This document shows, piece by piece, positions 34,719-35,106 of a stretch of 35,106 nucleotides of DNA. The notes under the pieces were generated by a model. That model worked only from the letters and a program-made list of their open reading frames with translations. It ran no database searches and was not told where the DNA came from. Origin of the DNA: Bacteroidales bacterium Bact_19 (GTDB lineage Bacteria; Bacteroidota; Bacteroidia; Bacteroidales; ML635J-15); NCBI GenBank assembly GCA_001603595.1, contig LUZK01000065.1:1-35106 (forward strand). Reading direction: 5' to 3'. The position numbers were made by a program, and so were the translations under genes. How positions within the stretch are numbered: the first letter of the stretch is position 1; every line of letters starts with the position of its first letter.

Positions 34719-35106
34719 TTACATTAAGGTATAATTATTAATTAAATTTTCATCAAAATCAACTTTAAATCTTATGTTATTTGATTTCCACTTACGCTTA
34801 ATCGAAACATAATCAGGATATGATAAAAAATTATTATTCAAGAAGTCTTTGTACAATTCCTCCATCTTTAAATATTTTATCCATGCAAGTCTCACTTCCA
34901 ACAACTTATAGTAATTAGGAACAGACTTTAAACTTTGTAAAAACGAATAAAAATTTGCATATACCTGTAAGTACTTCGTGGCCACTCCACGCATAAACCT
35001 ATTTATAAATTCTTTAAATTCTTCTACTTTATATTTGTGTATTTTCAAACTTTTCTCTAACCTCTTGATTTTTATTGTCTTATTTTTTTCTTTAACTAAA
35101 TTTTTA
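34719..35106 (-). CDS. probable transposase C-terminal part, cut by the right edge
   Basis: The frame stays open to the window end with no stop or start codon needed, so this is the C-terminal part of a longer minus-strand gene (about 129 residues seen). It contains FINRFMRGVATKYLQVYANF, which recalls the end of DDE transposases of the IS1595 type (GVATKYLxxY), and has a lysine-rich sequence with many aromatic residues. No catalytic residues fall within the window. The rest must be read from the flanking sequence. The 34522-34718 stretch is AT-rich; no terminal repeat is recognised there. Family call is tentative. Confidence 0.55.
   Translation of the reverse strand, partial: KNLVKEKNKTIKIKRLEKSLKIHKYKVEEFKEFINRFMRGVATKYLQVYANFYSFLQSLKSVPNYYKLLEVRLAWIKYLKMEELYKDFLNNNFLSYPDYVSIKRKWKSNNIRFKVDFDENLINNYTLM

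Noticed and set aside
34595-34725. Terminal inverted repeat of an insertion sequence (AATGTAATG at 34595-34603, CATTACATT at 34717-34725)
   Set aside because: Only 9 bases in AT-rich DNA, and the second copy overlaps the transposase stop codon, so it does not look like an element end.

Overview
The window is about 35 kb of AT-rich chromosome from a member of the phylum Bacteroidota, probably an uncultured Bacteroidales-like lineage. Supporting signs are a type IX secretion protein (PorQ), a single-chain glycyl-tRNA synthetase of about 510 residues, an RND pump operon carrying the PG0541-type P-II-like protein, many Sec signal peptides, few Shine-Dalgarno sites, and promoters of the Bacteroidota form TTTG-N(18-22)-TAnnTTTG. 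The species cannot be named from sequence alone. Nearly all of the DNA is coding, and no gene-free stretch exceeds 300 bases. No tRNA, rRNA, CRISPR array or prophage was seen.

Layout. (1) 1-8.2 kb: a WbpM/CapD-type sugar-nucleotide dehydratase (+) converges on a three-gene minus-strand operon (TrhP-like U32 protein, YhbP-like flavin-fold protein, RlmI-like methyltransferase). Alanine dehydrogenase and RNase R follow. (2) 8.3-11.5 kb: a small lipoprotein gene and the tightly coupled minus-strand operon kdsB - GT4 glycosyltransferase - rnhB converge on a shared bidirectional terminator. (3) 11.6-15 kb: a UPF0104 membrane protein and rpiB (+) run into a LuxE-like acyl-protein synthetase (-) and a secreted protein with a T9SS-like tail. 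(4) 15.2-20.1 kb: a plus-strand cassette of a large exported MORN_2-repeat protein, a predicted outer-membrane barrel, glycyl-tRNA synthetase and an EamA transporter. (5) 20.1-24 kb: Xaa-Pro aminopeptidase, an unrecognised secreted protein, Era GTPase and a MmcQ/YjbR protein. (6) 24-30.5 kb: a five-gene minus-strand multidrug efflux operon (TetR regulator, TolC-like channel, membrane-fusion lipoprotein, RND pump, P-II-like protein) with a visible promoter and a candidate operator. (7) 30.7-34.5 kb: SppA protease, an e(P4)-type acid phosphatase lipoprotein and PorQ. (8) Right edge: the C-terminal part of a probable transposase, cut by the window end.

Most genes are housekeeping or envelope functions. 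The parts that are least explained are the MORN_2/barrel pair with an inverted repeat upstream of its promoter, the orphan LuxE-like enzyme with a C-terminal cysteine, the P-II-like protein tied to the RND pump, and the secreted protein at 21.5 kb. I did not find a clearly new defence or mobile system. Several start codons were moved inward from the longest open frame, because the longer start was GTG/TTG or because a promoter lies inside the extension.
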